From NCBI GenBank assembly GCA_963839175.1, contig CAWIUB010000016.1, positions 79,509 through 143,508 of the forward strand: a stretch of DNA of 64,000 nucleotides, written 5' to 3'. Each line of letters opens with the position of its first letter. Position 1 is the stretch's first letter. The DNA is from CAWIUB01 sp963839175 (GTDB lineage Bacteria; Actinomycetota; Actinomycetes; Mycobacteriales; Jatrophihabitantaceae). The notes under the pieces are model-generated. The model ran no database searches, had not been told where the DNA came from, and worked only from the letters and a program-made list of their open reading frames with translations. Of the stretch, positions 8,172-16,513 are shown piece after piece. The position numbers were made by a program, and so were the translations under genes.

Positions 8172-9062
8172 ATGACCGGAGGCGCCCTGCAGCGTCGGCA
8201 GACTCCGCCGAGGACCATGTCGTCCAACGGTGTGGCGATCGTCGTCGACCACGAGACGTTCGCTCCGATGCGCGACAGCACCGATCTGCTCGGGTCCGGC
8301 GAGCTGCGGGCCCGCTTTCAGGCCGACGGTTACGTCCTACTGCGGCGCGTCCTGGATCGACGCACGGCGCTGGAGCTGCGGGCGTCCTACTTCAGCCGGT
8401 TCGACGCGAGCATGTTCGCGCCCGGCACCACGGCGGAGGAGGGCATCTTCTCGGGAACGCTGCCCGACGATCTGCCGGAGTACGGCACGGCCGGGCATCC
8501 GGCATACGACTTCGTGCGGACGGCGCAGTTCGATGAGTTCACCCGCGAACCGGCGCTGCTGGAACTCGCGCAGCAGCTGCTCGGTACCCCCGCCGAGCTG
8601 ACGCCGCGGCGCATCCTGCGCCACTTCCACCGCGGCTCGGGCAAGGCCTCGCGGGCGCACGTCGACTTCGACTATATGCGCCAGGGCACCGATCGGCTGG
8701 TCACCATGTGGATCCCGCTGGGCGACTGTCCGATCCAGTGCGGCGGGCTGGTGTACCTGGAGGGCTCGCATCACGTCGCGCCCGAGCAGCTGGACGAGCT
8801 GCGCCCGGTCACCGACCGGCCCGACGACCGCCGTCCGGTCAGCCACGACCTCGGGCTGGCGGCCCGCGTGCTCGGCGGACGGTGGCTGTGGACCGACTAC
8901 GAAGCAGGCGACCTCGTTGTCCACTCGCCGCATCTCGTGCACGCCTCGCTCGACAACGTCAGCGATGCCATGCGCCTGTCCGCAGACCTGCGCTTCCACC
9001 CCACCGACGAGGCCGCCGACGGACGGTGGAACAACCACTGGTCGGCGGACGACGGGTTTTAG
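8172..9062 (+). CDS. Phytanoyl-CoA dioxygenase (PhyH) family protein
   Basis: A 296-residue protein with the PhyH fold. FQADGYVLLRRVLD near residue 40 is the usual opening of the domain, HVDFD gives the HxD iron ligands, HSPHLVHAS the distal histidine, and the following RLSADLRFHP the 2-oxoglutarate-binding arginine. It is therefore an Fe(II)/2-oxoglutarate oxygenase; the substrate cannot be read (the family hydroxylates acyl-CoAs, amino acids and natural products). The ATG follows AGGAGAGCCAG. It stands between alkB and aroG without overlap, so no operon is evident. Confidence 0.8.
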   Translation: MTGGALQRRQTPPRTMSSNGVAIVVDHETFAPMRDSTDLLGSGELRARFQADGYVLLRRVLDRRTALELRASYFSRFDASMFAPGTTAEEGIFSGTLPDDLPEYGTAGHPAYDFVRTAQFDEFTREPALLELAQQLLGTPAELTPRRILRHFHRGSGKASRAHVDFDYMRQGTDRLVTMWIPLGDCPIQCGGLVYLEGSHHVAPEQLDELRPVTDRPDDRRPVSHDLGLAARVLGGRWLWTDYEAGDLVVHSPHLVHASLDNVSDAMRLSADLRFHPTDEAADGRWNNHWSADDGF

Positions 9063-9082
9063 TCGCATACCCTGTGCGGGTG

Positions 9083-10444
9083 ATGCCTCCCGCCACAGCC
9101 GCCGATCCGCCCGCTCCGGACGTGCTCGGGCTGGACGCGTGGCGCGCGCTGCCCGCGGCGCAGCAGCCGAACTGGCCGGACGAGACGGCGCTGCGCGAGG
9201 CAGCGCTGACCCTGGCCGGTATGCCCCCGCTAGTGGTGCCCAGCGAGGTCGACCAGCTGCGAGATCGGCTCGGTGCCGTGGCGCGGGGCGAGTCGTTCTT
9301 GCTGCAGGGAGGCGACTGCGCCGAGACCTTCGCAACCAGCTCCGCCGCCGACATCGCCGGCAAGGTGCGGGTGCTGCTCCAGATGGCGGTGGTGCTGACC
9401 TACGGCGCGTCAATGCCGGTCGTCAAGCTCGGCCGGATCGCCGGCCAGTACGCCAAGCCCCGAACGTCGCCGCGCGATCCGTCCGGAGAACTGGCCTACC
9501 GCGGCGACATGATCAACGAGCTCGTCGGCGACCGTACGCCGGACCCGCGCCGCATCCTGCGGGCCTACTCCACTGCCGCGTCGACGCTGAACCTGCTGCG
9601 GGCCTACGCCGCGGGCGGGCTGGCCTCCCTGGACCGCGTCCATGCTTGGAACACGGCGTTCGCTCGGTCGACGGAGACCGGCACTCGGTACGAGCAACTG
9701 GCCAGCGAGATCGACCGCGCCGTGCGGTTCATGCGGGCCTGCGGGGTCCATGACGCGGCGCTCGAAGGCGTCGAGCTCTACGCCTCGCACGAAGCGCTGG
9801 TGCTCGAATACGAGCGCGCGCTGACCCGGGTCGACGAGGGCCGCGCGTACGACCTTTCCGGCCACTTCGTATGGGTGGGTGAGCGAACCCGGCAGGCCGA
9901 TGGCGCGCACCTGAACTTCGTCTCGCACCTCGCGAACCCGATCGGCGTCAAGCTCGGGCCGACGACGACTCCCGAGTTCGCCACCGAACTGGTAGAGCGG
10001 CTCGATCCGGCGGGCGTGCCCGGGCGGCTCACGCTGATCAGCCGGATGTCGAACGCCAGGGTGCGTGACGTGCTGCCGCCCATCGTCGAGAAGGTCCAGT
10101 CGACAGGGCATCTGGTCGTCTGGCAGTGCGACCCGATGCACGGCAACACCGAGGAGACCTCGGACGGCGTCAAGACCCGGCATCTGGATCGCATCATCGA
10201 CGAGGTGGACGGGTTCTTCGATGTGCACGCCGCACTCGGGACGCATCCGGGTGGCCTGCATGTCGAGCTGACCGGGGACGATGTCACCGAATGCATCGGC
10301 GGTACCGCCGAGCTCACCACGGCGGACCTGGGCCGACGCTACGAGACGGCCTGCGATCCGAGGCTGAACACAGAGCAATCGCTCGAGCTCGCGTTCCGGG
10401 TGGCCGAGCGGCTCGTCGCAGACCGCCGAAGGCGGGAGGCGTGA
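9083..10444 (+). CDS. aroG: Class II DAHP synthase, first step of the shikimate pathway
   Basis: A 453-residue enzyme condensing phosphoenolpyruvate and erythrose 4-phosphate. The class II (plant/mycobacterial) signature is clear: PAAQQPNWPDE, LLQGGDCAETF with the metal-binding cysteine, QMAVVLTYGASMPVVK, YRGDMIN, YASHEALVLEYERA, KLGPTTTPE and DPMHGNTEETSDGVKTRH. The alignment with M. tuberculosis AroG (Rv2178c) runs over the whole length, though the N-terminal extension is shorter. The ATG at 9083 is preceded in frame by GTG 9080; a TACCCT hexamer 6 bases before that GTG suggests a leaderless start at either codon. The stop overlaps the next gene's GTG. A second, unrelated DAHP synthase lies 1 kb downstream. 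Confidence 0.92.
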   Translation: MPPATAADPPAPDVLGLDAWRALPAAQQPNWPDETALREAALTLAGMPPLVVPSEVDQLRDRLGAVARGESFLLQGGDCAETFATSSAADIAGKVRVLLQMAVVLTYGASMPVVKLGRIAGQYAKPRTSPRDPSGELAYRGDMINELVGDRTPDPRRILRAYSTAASTLNLLRAYAAGGLASLDRVHAWNTAFARSTETGTRYEQLASEIDRAVRFMRACGVHDAALEGVELYASHEALVLEYERALTRVDEGRAYDLSGHFVWVGERTRQADGAHLNFVSHLANPIGVKLGPTTTPEFATELVERLDPAGVPGRLTLISRMSNARVRDVLPPIVEKVQSTGHLVVWQCDPMHGNTEETSDGVKTRHLDRIIDEVDGFFDVHAALGTHPGGLHVELTGDDVTECIGGTAELTTADLGRRYETACDPRLNTEQSLELAFRVAERLVADRRRREA

Positions 10445-11448
10445 CGCTCGTCGTCGATTTGCGGTCGGACACGGTCACCCGGCCGAGTGTCGCCATGCGC
10501 CAAGCCATGGCCGAGGCCGAGGTAGGCGACGACGTGTACGGCGAGGACCCCACCGTCAACGCACTCGAGGCCGAGGTCGCAGACATGCTCGGGTTCGACG
10601 CGGGGCTGTTCGTGCCGTCCGGGTCCCTAGGCAATCAGCTGGGGATCCGGCTGCTGGTCAAGCCCGGGTACGAGCTGGTCTGCGACTCCCTGGCGCACCT
10701 AGCCCGCGCCGAACTCGGCGCGGCTGCGGTGTTCTCCGGCATCACGTTCCGCACCTGGCGAGCCGACCGCGGCAAGCTCGACCTGGCGGCAATCAGTGAG
10801 CTGATCGCGCCCGCCGCAGGCCCGCATCTCGTCTCGACTGCCGCAATCGCCGTCGAGAACACGCACAACTTCGGCGGCGGGACGAGTCAGCCGCTGGCCG
10901 CCGTTCGCGCGGTTGTCGCCTTGGCGCAGACGCACGGTCTGGCGCTGCACTTGGACGGGGCGCGGCTGTGGAATGCGCACGTGGCCACTGGCACTGCGCT
11001 GCAGGAGTTGGCAGCCGGCTTCGACACCGTGTCGGTGTGTCTGTCGAAGGGGCTGGGCGCGCCGATCGGGTCGGTGCTCGTGTCGTCGGCAGACCGAATC
11101 GCGCAAGCCCGGGTGTGGCGCAAGCGCTACGGCGGCGGGATGCGCCAGGTCGGCATTTTGGCGGCCGCCGGCAGATACGCGCTCGCCCACAACGTTGCCC
11201 GCCTCGCGGACGACCACTCGCGGGCCCGGCGGCTGGCGTCGGCGCTCGGCGCCGACCCCGAGCGCGTCGACACCAACATCGTCGTTCTCGAGGCACCAGA
11301 CGCCGCGGCGGTGGCCGGCAAGGCCCGCGACGAAGGCGTGCTGGTGTCGGCGATCGGCCCGCGGCTGCTGCGGTTCGTCACCCACCTGGACGTCGCTGAC
11401 GACGGCATTGACCGGGCGATCGACGTGCTGGCGCCGCTCGTCCGCTAG
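10441..11448 (+). CDS. ltaE: Low-specificity L-threonine aldolase, PLP-dependent
   Basis: A 335-residue fold-type I PLP enzyme that splits threonine to glycine and acetaldehyde. It opens with VDLRSDTVTRPS, the family hallmark, followed by GDDVYGEDPTVN, FVPSGSLGNQ, HLDGARLWNA (aspartate over the PLP ring) and SVCLSKGLGAPIGS with the Schiff-base lysine. The GTG start overlaps the aroG stop by 4 bases (GTGA), indicating translational coupling. Its stop overlaps the stop of the convergent aroF-type gene by 4 bases. The link to aromatic synthesis is positional only. Confidence 0.88.
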   Translation: MTLVVDLRSDTVTRPSVAMRQAMAEAEVGDDVYGEDPTVNALEAEVADMLGFDAGLFVPSGSLGNQLGIRLLVKPGYELVCDSLAHLARAELGAAAVFSGITFRTWRADRGKLDLAAISELIAPAAGPHLVSTAAIAVENTHNFGGGTSQPLAAVRAVVALAQTHGLALHLDGARLWNAHVATGTALQELAAGFDTVSVCLSKGLGAPIGSVLVSSADRIAQARVWRKRYGGGMRQVGILAAAGRYALAHNVARLADDHSRARRLASALGADPERVDTNIVVLEAPDAAAVAGKARDEGVLVSAIGPRLLRFVTHLDVADDGIDRAIDVLAPLVR

Positions 11449-12476
11449 CCCGCCAGATGCGTGGCGCTGGTCCGCCCGAGCAGCGCTGGGATCGTGGTGA
11501 CCGCGTCGGCAAGCTCGGCCAGCGAGCTCCCGTGCAGCGCCTGCGCGCCGTCGCATAACGCGGACTCCGGGTGCGGGTGCACGTCGACCATGACTCCGTC
11601 CGCGCCGGCGGCCATGGCCGCCCGGGCGAGCGGCACCACCAGGTCTCGCCGGCCGGCGGCGTGCGAGGGATCGACGATCACCGGCAGATGGGACAGCCGC
11701 TGCACCATCGGCACCGCGGACACGTCGAGCATGTTGCGGATCGCCGGCTCGAACGAGCGCACCCCACGCTCGCACAGGACGATGTCGAGGTTGCCGCGCT
11801 GGGCGATGTACTCAGCGGCCATCAGCCACTCCTCGTACGTCGCGGTGAGGCCGCGCTTGAGCATGACCGGCTTACCCACCACGCCGACCGCCTGCAGCAG
11901 GCCGAAGTTCTGCATGTTGCGGGCGCCGATCTGGAGCATGTCGGCGCATTCGGCCACGGTGCTTACCTCGGCGGCGTCCGTGACCTCGGTGACGATCGGC
12001 AGGCCGACCTCGTCGCGGACTCGAGCCAGGATGCGCAACCCCGCCTCGCCCAGCCCCTGGAATGCGTATGGCGAAGTCCGCGGCTTGTAGGCCCCGCCGC
12101 GCAGCAGAGTCGCACCGGCGCGTAGCGCCATGCGCGCCGACTCGAGGGTCTGCTCGGCCGTCTCCACCGCGCAGGGCCCGGCGATGAGGGTGAACGTGTC
12201 CGGCCCGATCGGCACGCCGCCGACTCGAACGGTCGTCCGCTTGCCGTGGTTCTGCGCCGAGACGAGCTTGTACGGCGCGGTGATGCGCATGGTCTCGGCC
12301 ACGGCGGACAGCCCGTCCGCGTCCATCGCCTCCAGCACGTCCTCGGACCCGACAACGCCGATGATCGTGCGCATCACCCCGCGGCTGACGAACGCCTGAC
12401 CGCCGTGCAGGCTGATGTGGGCAACGACGCCAGCGATGTCGGAGTCGGTGGCCCCCGGAGCCATGACAATGACCAT
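11445..12476 (-). CDS. aroF: Type I-beta DAHP synthase with N-terminal ferredoxin-like regulatory domain
   Basis: A 343-residue 3-deoxy-7-phosphoheptulonate synthase of the Thermotoga/Bacillus kind. Residues 1-70 form the ACT/ferredoxin-like domain (MVIVMAPGATDSDI, then GVVGSEDVLEAM), which in T. maritima gives tyrosine and phenylalanine control. The barrel follows with AGPCAVE, LLRGGAYKPRTSPYAFQG, LPIVTEVTD, MLKRGLTAT and DPSHAAGRRD. It catalyses the same reaction as the class II enzyme at 9083 but is not homologous in detail. It lies 63 bases downstream of the PASTA kinase on the same strand, so the two may be co-transcribed. Confidence 0.9.
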   Translation of the reverse strand: MVIVMAPGATDSDIAGVVAHISLHGGQAFVSRGVMRTIIGVVGSEDVLEAMDADGLSAVAETMRITAPYKLVSAQNHGKRTTVRVGGVPIGPDTFTLIAGPCAVETAEQTLESARMALRAGATLLRGGAYKPRTSPYAFQGLGEAGLRILARVRDEVGLPIVTEVTDAAEVSTVAECADMLQIGARNMQNFGLLQAVGVVGKPVMLKRGLTATYEEWLMAAEYIAQRGNLDIVLCERGVRSFEPAIRNMLDVSAVPMVQRLSHLPVIVDPSHAAGRRDLVVPLARAAMAAGADGVMVDVHPHPESALCDGAQALHGSSLAELADAVTTIPALLGRTSATHLAG

Positions 12477-12539
12477 TGCTGGCGAGCCTACGGCGCTAGT
12501 TCTGGTCCACGTCCGTCGGCATGCGGCATGACAGCTCGG

Positions 12540-14522
12540 CTATGCCACCTCGATGGTGACCGTGCTGCCGTAGCGGACCTGCCCCTGGTCGTTCTTGTCC
12601 TGGTCGCGGACTTGCACGCCGAAGGCGATGTCGAGACGCCCGCCGTAGACCTTCTTGACCCGCACGGTGAAGCCGGCCTGCTCGAGCAGTTGCCGAGCAC
12701 GGTCCGCGGACAGCCCAACCACCGGCGGTAGGTCGACGTAGTGCGGGCCCTGGGACACCACGATCGTGACTGTGCCGAACTTTGTCAGCGACGTGCCGGG
12801 CTGCGGATCCTGGCTTATCACCGATCCGGCTGGCACGGTGTCACTGACGCCCTGCGTGGCGTTCACCTTGAATCCGGCGTCGGTGAGTGCCTTGGCGGCC
12901 GTGTCCTGCGGTTTGTTGGTGACGTCAGGGACGGCGAGGATGGGTGGACCGGTCGAGATCAACAGCCGTACCGTGGCGCCGCGCGCGACCTGTGCCCCGG
13001 CCGCCGGATCGGTCCCGATCACCACGTCCTTGGCCACCGTGTCATTGGCCTGCGGCGTTGTGACGATGTGCGCGCCCGGGATGTTCGCCAGTGCCGCCTT
13101 GGCCGCATCAACCGAGGCGTTGTGCACGTCGGAAACGGTGAACCGTTCCTTGCCCGACGACACGACCAGAGTGACGGTCTTGTTGGGCAGCGCCTGCGCG
13201 CCGGCGTCCGGATCGGTGCGGATGGCGTCGTCCCGTGCGATCGTCTCGCTGAACTCACTGAGCACGTTCACGTGGTCGAAGCCGGCATTCTGCAGAGCGC
13301 GCAATGCGGTCGTTCGCGGCTCGCCCACGATGTTCGGAATGTGCTTGTAGCGGCCGGACGCGAACCACCAGCCGGCATACACCGACACGGCCCCGAGCAG
13401 CAGGACGAGCATCCAGCCGATCAGCAGGCGCCTGCGTCGCCGCGTCTTCACCGACGTCTGCTTGCGCCCTGGTGGGCTTGCCGAGACGGGCCCGGGCAGA
13501 CGGGCGACAGGCTGCGCCACGGTGTCGTGGACGCGTGGCGTGGCACCGACCGGATCGGTCGTCCGGTTGAGGTGGTTGACGGCCGCCGCGCCGGGCCGTC
13601 CGGCTGGATACCCGACTCCGTTGGGCCGTGGCCGGGGCGGCACCGGGATCACCGGCAGGTTCAGCGCGGCCCGCACATTGTGCAGCTCCGCAAGGAACTG
13701 GCCGGCGTCGGCAGGCCGGCCGGCGGGGTCGTTGTCTGTCGCGCGGACGACCAGGTCGTCGAGCATCTCGGGCAGCCCGCGCGTGCGCGACGACGGCGCG
13801 GGCACTCGGCTGTGCACGTGCTGGTAGGCCACCGCAATGGCCGATTCACCGGTGAACGGCGGCTGCCCGGTGAGCAGTTCGAACAGGACGACGCCCGCGG
13901 AATAGACGTCAGAGCGCTGATCGGTGCCGCCACGGCTGACATGTTCGGGCGAACAGTACGCGACCGTGCCCATCATCAGCCCGGTTCGAGTGGCGCTCGC
14001 CTCCGCTTCGACGGCGCGGGCGAGACCGAAGTCGGCGACCTTCACCACGCCTTCATCGGACAGCAGGATGTTCTCCGGCTTGACGTCGCGGTGCACCAGC
14101 CCGGCCCGGTGCGCCACAGCCAAGGCCGCTAGCACCGGTTCCATGATTGACACCGCCTCGGCGGGGCTGAGCCGGCCGCGTTCGCGCAGCAGGTCGCGCA
14201 ACGTACGGCCATTGACCAGTTCCATGACCAGGAACACCAGATGGCCAGCCGGGGTGTCCTGCGTTCCGTGGTCGTACACCGACACGGCGTTGATGTGCGC
14301 CATGCGCGCCGCAGCCCGTGCCTCGCGGCCGAACCGGTCGCTGAAGGCGGGGTCGGCGGACAGTGCCCCGGACATCACCTTCACGGCGACGTGACGGTCC
14401 AGACGCATGTCGACGGCGCTGTACACCGTGGACATACCACCGCGCGCGATGCGCGTGTTGATCCGGTAGCGGCCGTCGAGGACGCGGCCAACCAGCGGAT
14501 CCGCCGCCTGCGCCGTGTTCAC
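12540..14522 (-). CDS. pknL: Serine/threonine protein kinase with four PASTA domains
   Basis: A 660-residue membrane kinase. The kinase domain spans about 18-280: glycine loop IARGGMSTVY, VAVKV with the ATP lysine near 48, HRDVKPEN at 144-151 and DFG at 164-166. A proline-rich juxtamembrane stretch leads to one TM helix at about 366-387, then four extracellular PASTA repeats (about 393-460, 461-528, 530-596, 597-660) expected to sense muropeptides or lipid II. By position (next to aroG and the Rv2175c homologue) it matches mycobacterial PknL, but Rv2176 lacks PASTA repeats as I recall, so domain content is PknB-like. The start is GTG. Gene symbol by synteny. Confidence 0.88.
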   Translation of the reverse strand: MNTAQAADPLVGRVLDGRYRINTRIARGGMSTVYSAVDMRLDRHVAVKVMSGALSADPAFSDRFGREARAAARMAHINAVSVYDHGTQDTPAGHLVFLVMELVNGRTLRDLLRERGRLSPAEAVSIMEPVLAALAVAHRAGLVHRDVKPENILLSDEGVVKVADFGLARAVEAEASATRTGLMMGTVAYCSPEHVSRGGTDQRSDVYSAGVVLFELLTGQPPFTGESAIAVAYQHVHSRVPAPSSRTRGLPEMLDDLVVRATDNDPAGRPADAGQFLAELHNVRAALNLPVIPVPPRPRPNGVGYPAGRPGAAAVNHLNRTTDPVGATPRVHDTVAQPVARLPGPVSASPPGRKQTSVKTRRRRRLLIGWMLVLLLGAVSVYAGWWFASGRYKHIPNIVGEPRTTALRALQNAGFDHVNVLSEFSETIARDDAIRTDPDAGAQALPNKTVTLVVSSGKERFTVSDVHNASVDAAKAALANIPGAHIVTTPQANDTVAKDVVIGTDPAAGAQVARGATVRLLISTGPPILAVPDVTNKPQDTAAKALTDAGFKVNATQGVSDTVPAGSVISQDPQPGTSLTKFGTVTIVVSQGPHYVDLPPVVGLSADRARQLLEQAGFTVRVKKVYGGRLDIAFGVQVRDQDKNDQGQVRYGSTVTIEVA

Positions 14523-14612
14523 ATCGGGATTCTAAAGGTCGCGCCCGGTGGCTGGGGTCGCGACACAGTGCCGCCAGTGCGCGTGTGTGACGGCCACGTA
14601 CGCTGCGTAGCC

Positions 14613-15461
14613 GTGCCAAATGAGGACAGCCCGGGCGGCGTCCGCACCTCGGGCGGGCACGCCGAGCTGCTGGCCGACGCCGATCGCCCGGGCGGGTGGC
14701 TGCTGATGCTCGACCGGATCCGGCAGTCGTACGTCGACCTGGAGGATCCGACGTATCTGGACTTCGAGTACATGCGCCGGCTCGTCGACGTCCTCGACGC
14801 CCTGCCCCGGGGACCGCTTGCAGTGACCCACATCGGCGGAGGCGCCTGCACCCTGGCCCGTTACATCGCCGTGGCCCGGCCCGGCTCGCCGCAGATCGTC
14901 TTCGAGCCTAACGCGGAGCTGACCGCATTCGTCCGGGCCAAGTTGCCGCTGCCGCGGGGCGCCCGGGTGCGCATCCGGTCGCTGGACGGCCGGGCGGGCA
15001 TTTGCGCGATGAACGAATCGAGCGCGGACGTGATCGTGCTCGACGCCTTCCACGGCGGGCGGGTGCCGGCGGAGCTCGGGACCGTCGAGTTCCTGACGGA
15101 TGCGGCCCGGGTGCTGCGCCACGACGGCGTGCTGTTGGCCAATATCGCCGACGGGCCACCGTTGACGTACGCCCGCCGGATGGTGGCGACGCTGCGCGAA
15201 GTGCTGCCGAACGTGCTGATGATGACCGACGCGTCCGTGGCCCGCTATCGGAGGTACGGGAACATCGAGCTCGCCGCCGCGCGCACCGCGTTGCCGGCCC
15301 AGGCCGTCTCCCGCGCTGCGGCGGGTGGCATGTTCCCGGTTCGGGTGCTGACTGGCCCGTCGTTGCAGCGCTTCGTCGCGCAGGCTCGTCCGCTGACGGA
15401 TGCCGATTCGATGCGCTCGACGCCGCCCCCCGAGGGAAGCTGGCGGGTCAGCACGCGGTGA
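14613..15461 (+). CDS. Spermidine-synthase-like SAM-fold protein
   Basis: A 282-residue protein from GTG 14613. The Rossmann part shows VTHIGGGACTLARYIAVARPG (SAM/dcSAM loop), IVFEPNAELTAFVR (acidic residue at the end of strand 2) and ADVIVLDAFHGGRVPAEL in place of the spermidine-synthase D-(A/S)-(Y/F) motif. This is the fused-MFS/spermidine-synthase-like group common in actinobacteria, where polyamine synthesis is usually not proven. A TACGCT hexamer 8 bases before the GTG suggests a leaderless message. It is divergent from the PASTA kinase with 90 bases between. Function uncertain; a methyltransferase is equally possible. Confidence 0.7.
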   Translation: MPNEDSPGGVRTSGGHAELLADADRPGGWLLMLDRIRQSYVDLEDPTYLDFEYMRRLVDVLDALPRGPLAVTHIGGGACTLARYIAVARPGSPQIVFEPNAELTAFVRAKLPLPRGARVRIRSLDGRAGICAMNESSADVIVLDAFHGGRVPAELGTVEFLTDAARVLRHDGVLLANIADGPPLTYARRMVATLREVLPNVLMMTDASVARYRRYGNIELAAARTALPAQAVSRAAAGGMFPVRVLTGPSLQRFVAQARPLTDADSMRSTPPPEGSWRVSTR

Positions 15462-15521
15462 ACGACCGTGACGGGGACGGTGCTCGCGCATCCTTGCTGA
15501 CCGGCGTGGCAGGCTTGCCGC

Positions 15522-15863
15522 ATGCCAGCCGACAAGCCGCCGGCGCTGACTGTGCCCGAGGTCGCCGAGGAGCTCGGCGTTACCGTCAATCGGGTCCATC
15601 AATACTTGCGCGACGGCCAGTTGCTGGCCTTACGCGACGACGACGATGTCCGGTGGGTGCCGGCATCGCTGTTACGCGACGGCGCGATCGTGAAGGGACT
15701 TCCGGGTGTGATCACCCTGCTGCGCGACGCCCGCTTCACCGACGAGGAAATCCTGGACTGGCTCCAGCGCCCGGACGACTCGCTGCCCGGCACGCCGATC
15801 GAGGCGCTACGCGAGAACCGGGGCACCGAGGTCAAACGCCGCGCCCAGGTCGCCGGTTACTGA
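15522..15863 (+). CDS. Rv2175c-family DNA-binding protein
   Basis: A 113-residue protein with an N-terminal winged helix-turn-helix (LTVPEVAEELGVTVNRVHQYLRDG) and a C-terminal helical domain (GVITLLRDARFTDEEILDWL). It matches the family of M. tuberculosis Rv2175c, a DNA-binding substrate of PknL whose N-terminal threonine is phosphorylated; a Thr is present at residue 10 here. The kinase lies 1 kb upstream, divergently transcribed, as in mycobacteria. Only 3 bases separate its stop from crtYc, so it may be expressed with the carotenoid cyclase genes. Confidence 0.85.
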   Translation: MPADKPPALTVPEVAEELGVTVNRVHQYLRDGQLLALRDDDDVRWVPASLLRDGAIVKGLPGVITLLRDARFTDEEILDWLQRPDDSLPGTPIEALRENRGTEVKRRAQVAGY

Positions 15864-15866
15864 TCG

Positions 15867-16199
15867 ATGTCGCATCTGCTCTACCTGGCGCTGCTCGCCG
15901 GGTGCCTGCTCGGCACTGCTCCACTCGAGATCGTCCTGCGTACCCGGGTGTACGCGCGGTGGCGGAGACTGCTGCTCGCACTCGCTCCGACTGTGGTGCC
16001 GTTCACGGCGTGGGACGCCTACGCCATCGACCACGGCCAGTGGAGCTACGACGGGCACTGGCTGACCGGCATCCAACTGCCCGGCCGTCTGCCGGTCGAG
16101 GAGCTGCTGTTCTTCCTCGTCGTTCCCACTTGTGCGGTGCTGACCCTCGAGGCCGTTCGCTGCCGCCGCCCGGACTGGACGATCGGCGACGAGCTATGA
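15867..16199 (+). CDS. crtYc: Lycopene cyclase subunit (CrtYc type)
   Basis: A 110-residue integral membrane protein with three hydrophobic spans. It carries the motif LPVEELLFFLVVP, the PxE(E/D)xxF signature of heterodimeric lycopene cyclases. Together with the next gene it should form the two-subunit cyclase that adds beta (or epsilon) ionone rings to lycopene. It overlaps crtYd by 4 bases (ATGA), consistent with stoichiometric synthesis. Whether rings are beta, epsilon or gamma cannot be told from sequence; no CrtEb-type C50 elongase is present in the window. Confidence 0.82.
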   Translation: MSHLLYLALLAGCLLGTAPLEIVLRTRVYARWRRLLLALAPTVVPFTAWDAYAIDHGQWSYDGHWLTGIQLPGRLPVEELLFFLVVPTCAVLTLEAVRCRRPDWTIGDEL

Positions 16200-16513
16200 C
16201 CTACACGGTTCTTGCGCTGGTGGCAGTCGTCGTCGCGGCCGCTGTCGATTACCTCGTGCTGGGGACGAATCTGCTGCGACGCAAGGCCTTCTGGGCGTCG
16301 TACGCGATCGTGCTGTTCTTTCAGCTCGTCGTCAACGGCGTGCTCGCCGGCGTGCCGGTGGTGCGTTACGACCCATCCGCGATCGTCGGTACTCGGGTTA
16401 TGTACGCACCGGTCGAGGATCTGCTGTTCGGATTCGCGATGGTGCTGATCACCTTGTCGATGTGGGTGTTTCTCGGCCGGCGGGGTATCGGTGTCGTGCC
16501 CGCCGGGCGCTGA
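16196..16513 (+). CDS. crtYd: Lycopene cyclase subunit (CrtYd type)
   Basis: A 105-residue membrane protein with three hydrophobic segments and the motif APVEDLLFGF, matching the second subunit of heterodimeric lycopene cyclase. The ATG overlaps the crtYc stop. Its last 65 bases overlap the 3' end of the convergent phytoene synthase gene, an unusually long tail-to-tail overlap that makes the two mRNAs complementary there. Confidence 0.8.
   Translation: MTYTVLALVAVVVAAAVDYLVLGTNLLRRKAFWASYAIVLFFQLVVNGVLAGVPVVRYDPSAIVGTRVMYAPVEDLLFGFAMVLITLSMWVFLGRRGIGVVPAGR

Noticed and set aside
14241..14612. Longer start for the spermidine-synthase-like gene inside the pknL region
   Set aside because: The added residues are the antisense of the conserved kinase N-terminus and match nothing; GTG 14613 has a -10 element.
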